Part shown: positions 6,357-6,362 of the stretch, in pieces
Numbering within the stretch: position 1 is the stretch's first letter
Layout: every line of letters begins with the position of its first letter
Source of the DNA: Pseudomonadota bacterium
Lineage (GTDB): Bacteria; Pseudomonadota; Alphaproteobacteria; Acetobacterales; Acetobacteraceae
Length of the DNA: 6,362 nucleotides
NCBI GenBank assembly: GCA_021841985.1
Contig: JAKCCP010000191.1
Location: 1-6,362, forward strand
Reading direction: 5' to 3'
Program-made: the position numbers and the translations under genes
Notes under the pieces: model-generated
Seen by the model: only the letters and a program-made list of their open reading frames with translations
Told to the model about the DNA's origin: nothing
Database searches by the model: none

Positions 6357-6362
6357 TCAGCG
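6345..6362 (+). pseudogene. Continuation of the FolB-like domain in the -1 frame
   Basis: After DLRDVF the annotated frame gives PMT and a stop at 6354-6356. Reading from 6344 one base back gives SYDVIS to the window end, with no stop. DLRDVFSYDVI parallels the FolB segment I recall from E. coli (DVADCLSYADI), including the conserved Ser-Tyr. This indicates a missing base in the short T/C run at 6342-6346, either a sequencing/assembly error or a real mutation. The rest of the domain lies beyond the window. Confidence 0.55.

Noticed and set aside
1..6362. CRISPR arrays, tRNA/rRNA genes, insertion sequences or attachment sites
   Set aside because: No regularly spaced repeats, RNA-gene signatures, transposase-like frames or terminal inverted repeats were seen. 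Nearly all bases are accounted for by the genes listed.

Overview
The window is very GC-rich, and every substantial gene reads on the + strand. The gene families and their order (DUF374 acyltransferase, waaA, lpxK, LpxL-type acyltransferase) suggest an alphaproteobacterium, most likely Rhodospirillales and possibly Acetobacteraceae. The LpxK Walker A variant GGAGKTT fits that, but the assignment rests on recalled family resemblance and was not searched.

Region 1 (1-3288) is a tightly packed lipid A / Kdo operon. It holds the 3' end of a DUF374 lysophospholipid-acyltransferase-like gene, then waaA (Kdo transferase), lpxK (lipid A 4'-kinase) and a late acyltransferase of the LpxL/HtrB family. 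Each gene overlaps or touches the next (16 nt, then two ATGA/TGATG-type junctions), so translation is probably coupled. LpxK phosphorylates the disaccharide to lipid IVA, WaaA adds Kdo, and the LpxL-type enzyme adds a secondary acyl chain to the Kdo-bearing lipid. All three steps occur at the cytoplasmic face of the inner membrane.

Region 2 (3289-5310) starts with an 81-nt spacer carrying an extended -10 promoter candidate. It is followed by a 646-residue glutamine-dependent asparagine-synthase-type amidotransferase. This protein resembles the exosortase A/PEP-CTERM-associated amidotransferase branch more than E. coli AsnB, but no exosortase, PEP-CTERM or glycan gene lies in the window.

Region 3 (5311-6362) begins with a spacer holding a perfect 9-bp inverted repeat, a weak promoter candidate and a possible 13-codon upstream ORF with three consecutive Cys codons. 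Next comes a gene for an MfnB-type (5-formylfuran-3-yl)methyl phosphate synthase (methanofuran pathway). The same reading frame continues into a dihydroneopterin-aldolase (FolB-like) domain. This joins an enzyme for the methanofuran cofactor to one that could serve pterin (tetrahydromethanopterin or folate) synthesis, and suggests an archaeal-type C1-transfer pathway. The FolB-like part stops early at 6356. Shifting frame by one base near 6344 restores a FolB-like continuation (DVFSYDVIS), so the gene seems to carry a frameshift just before the window ends.
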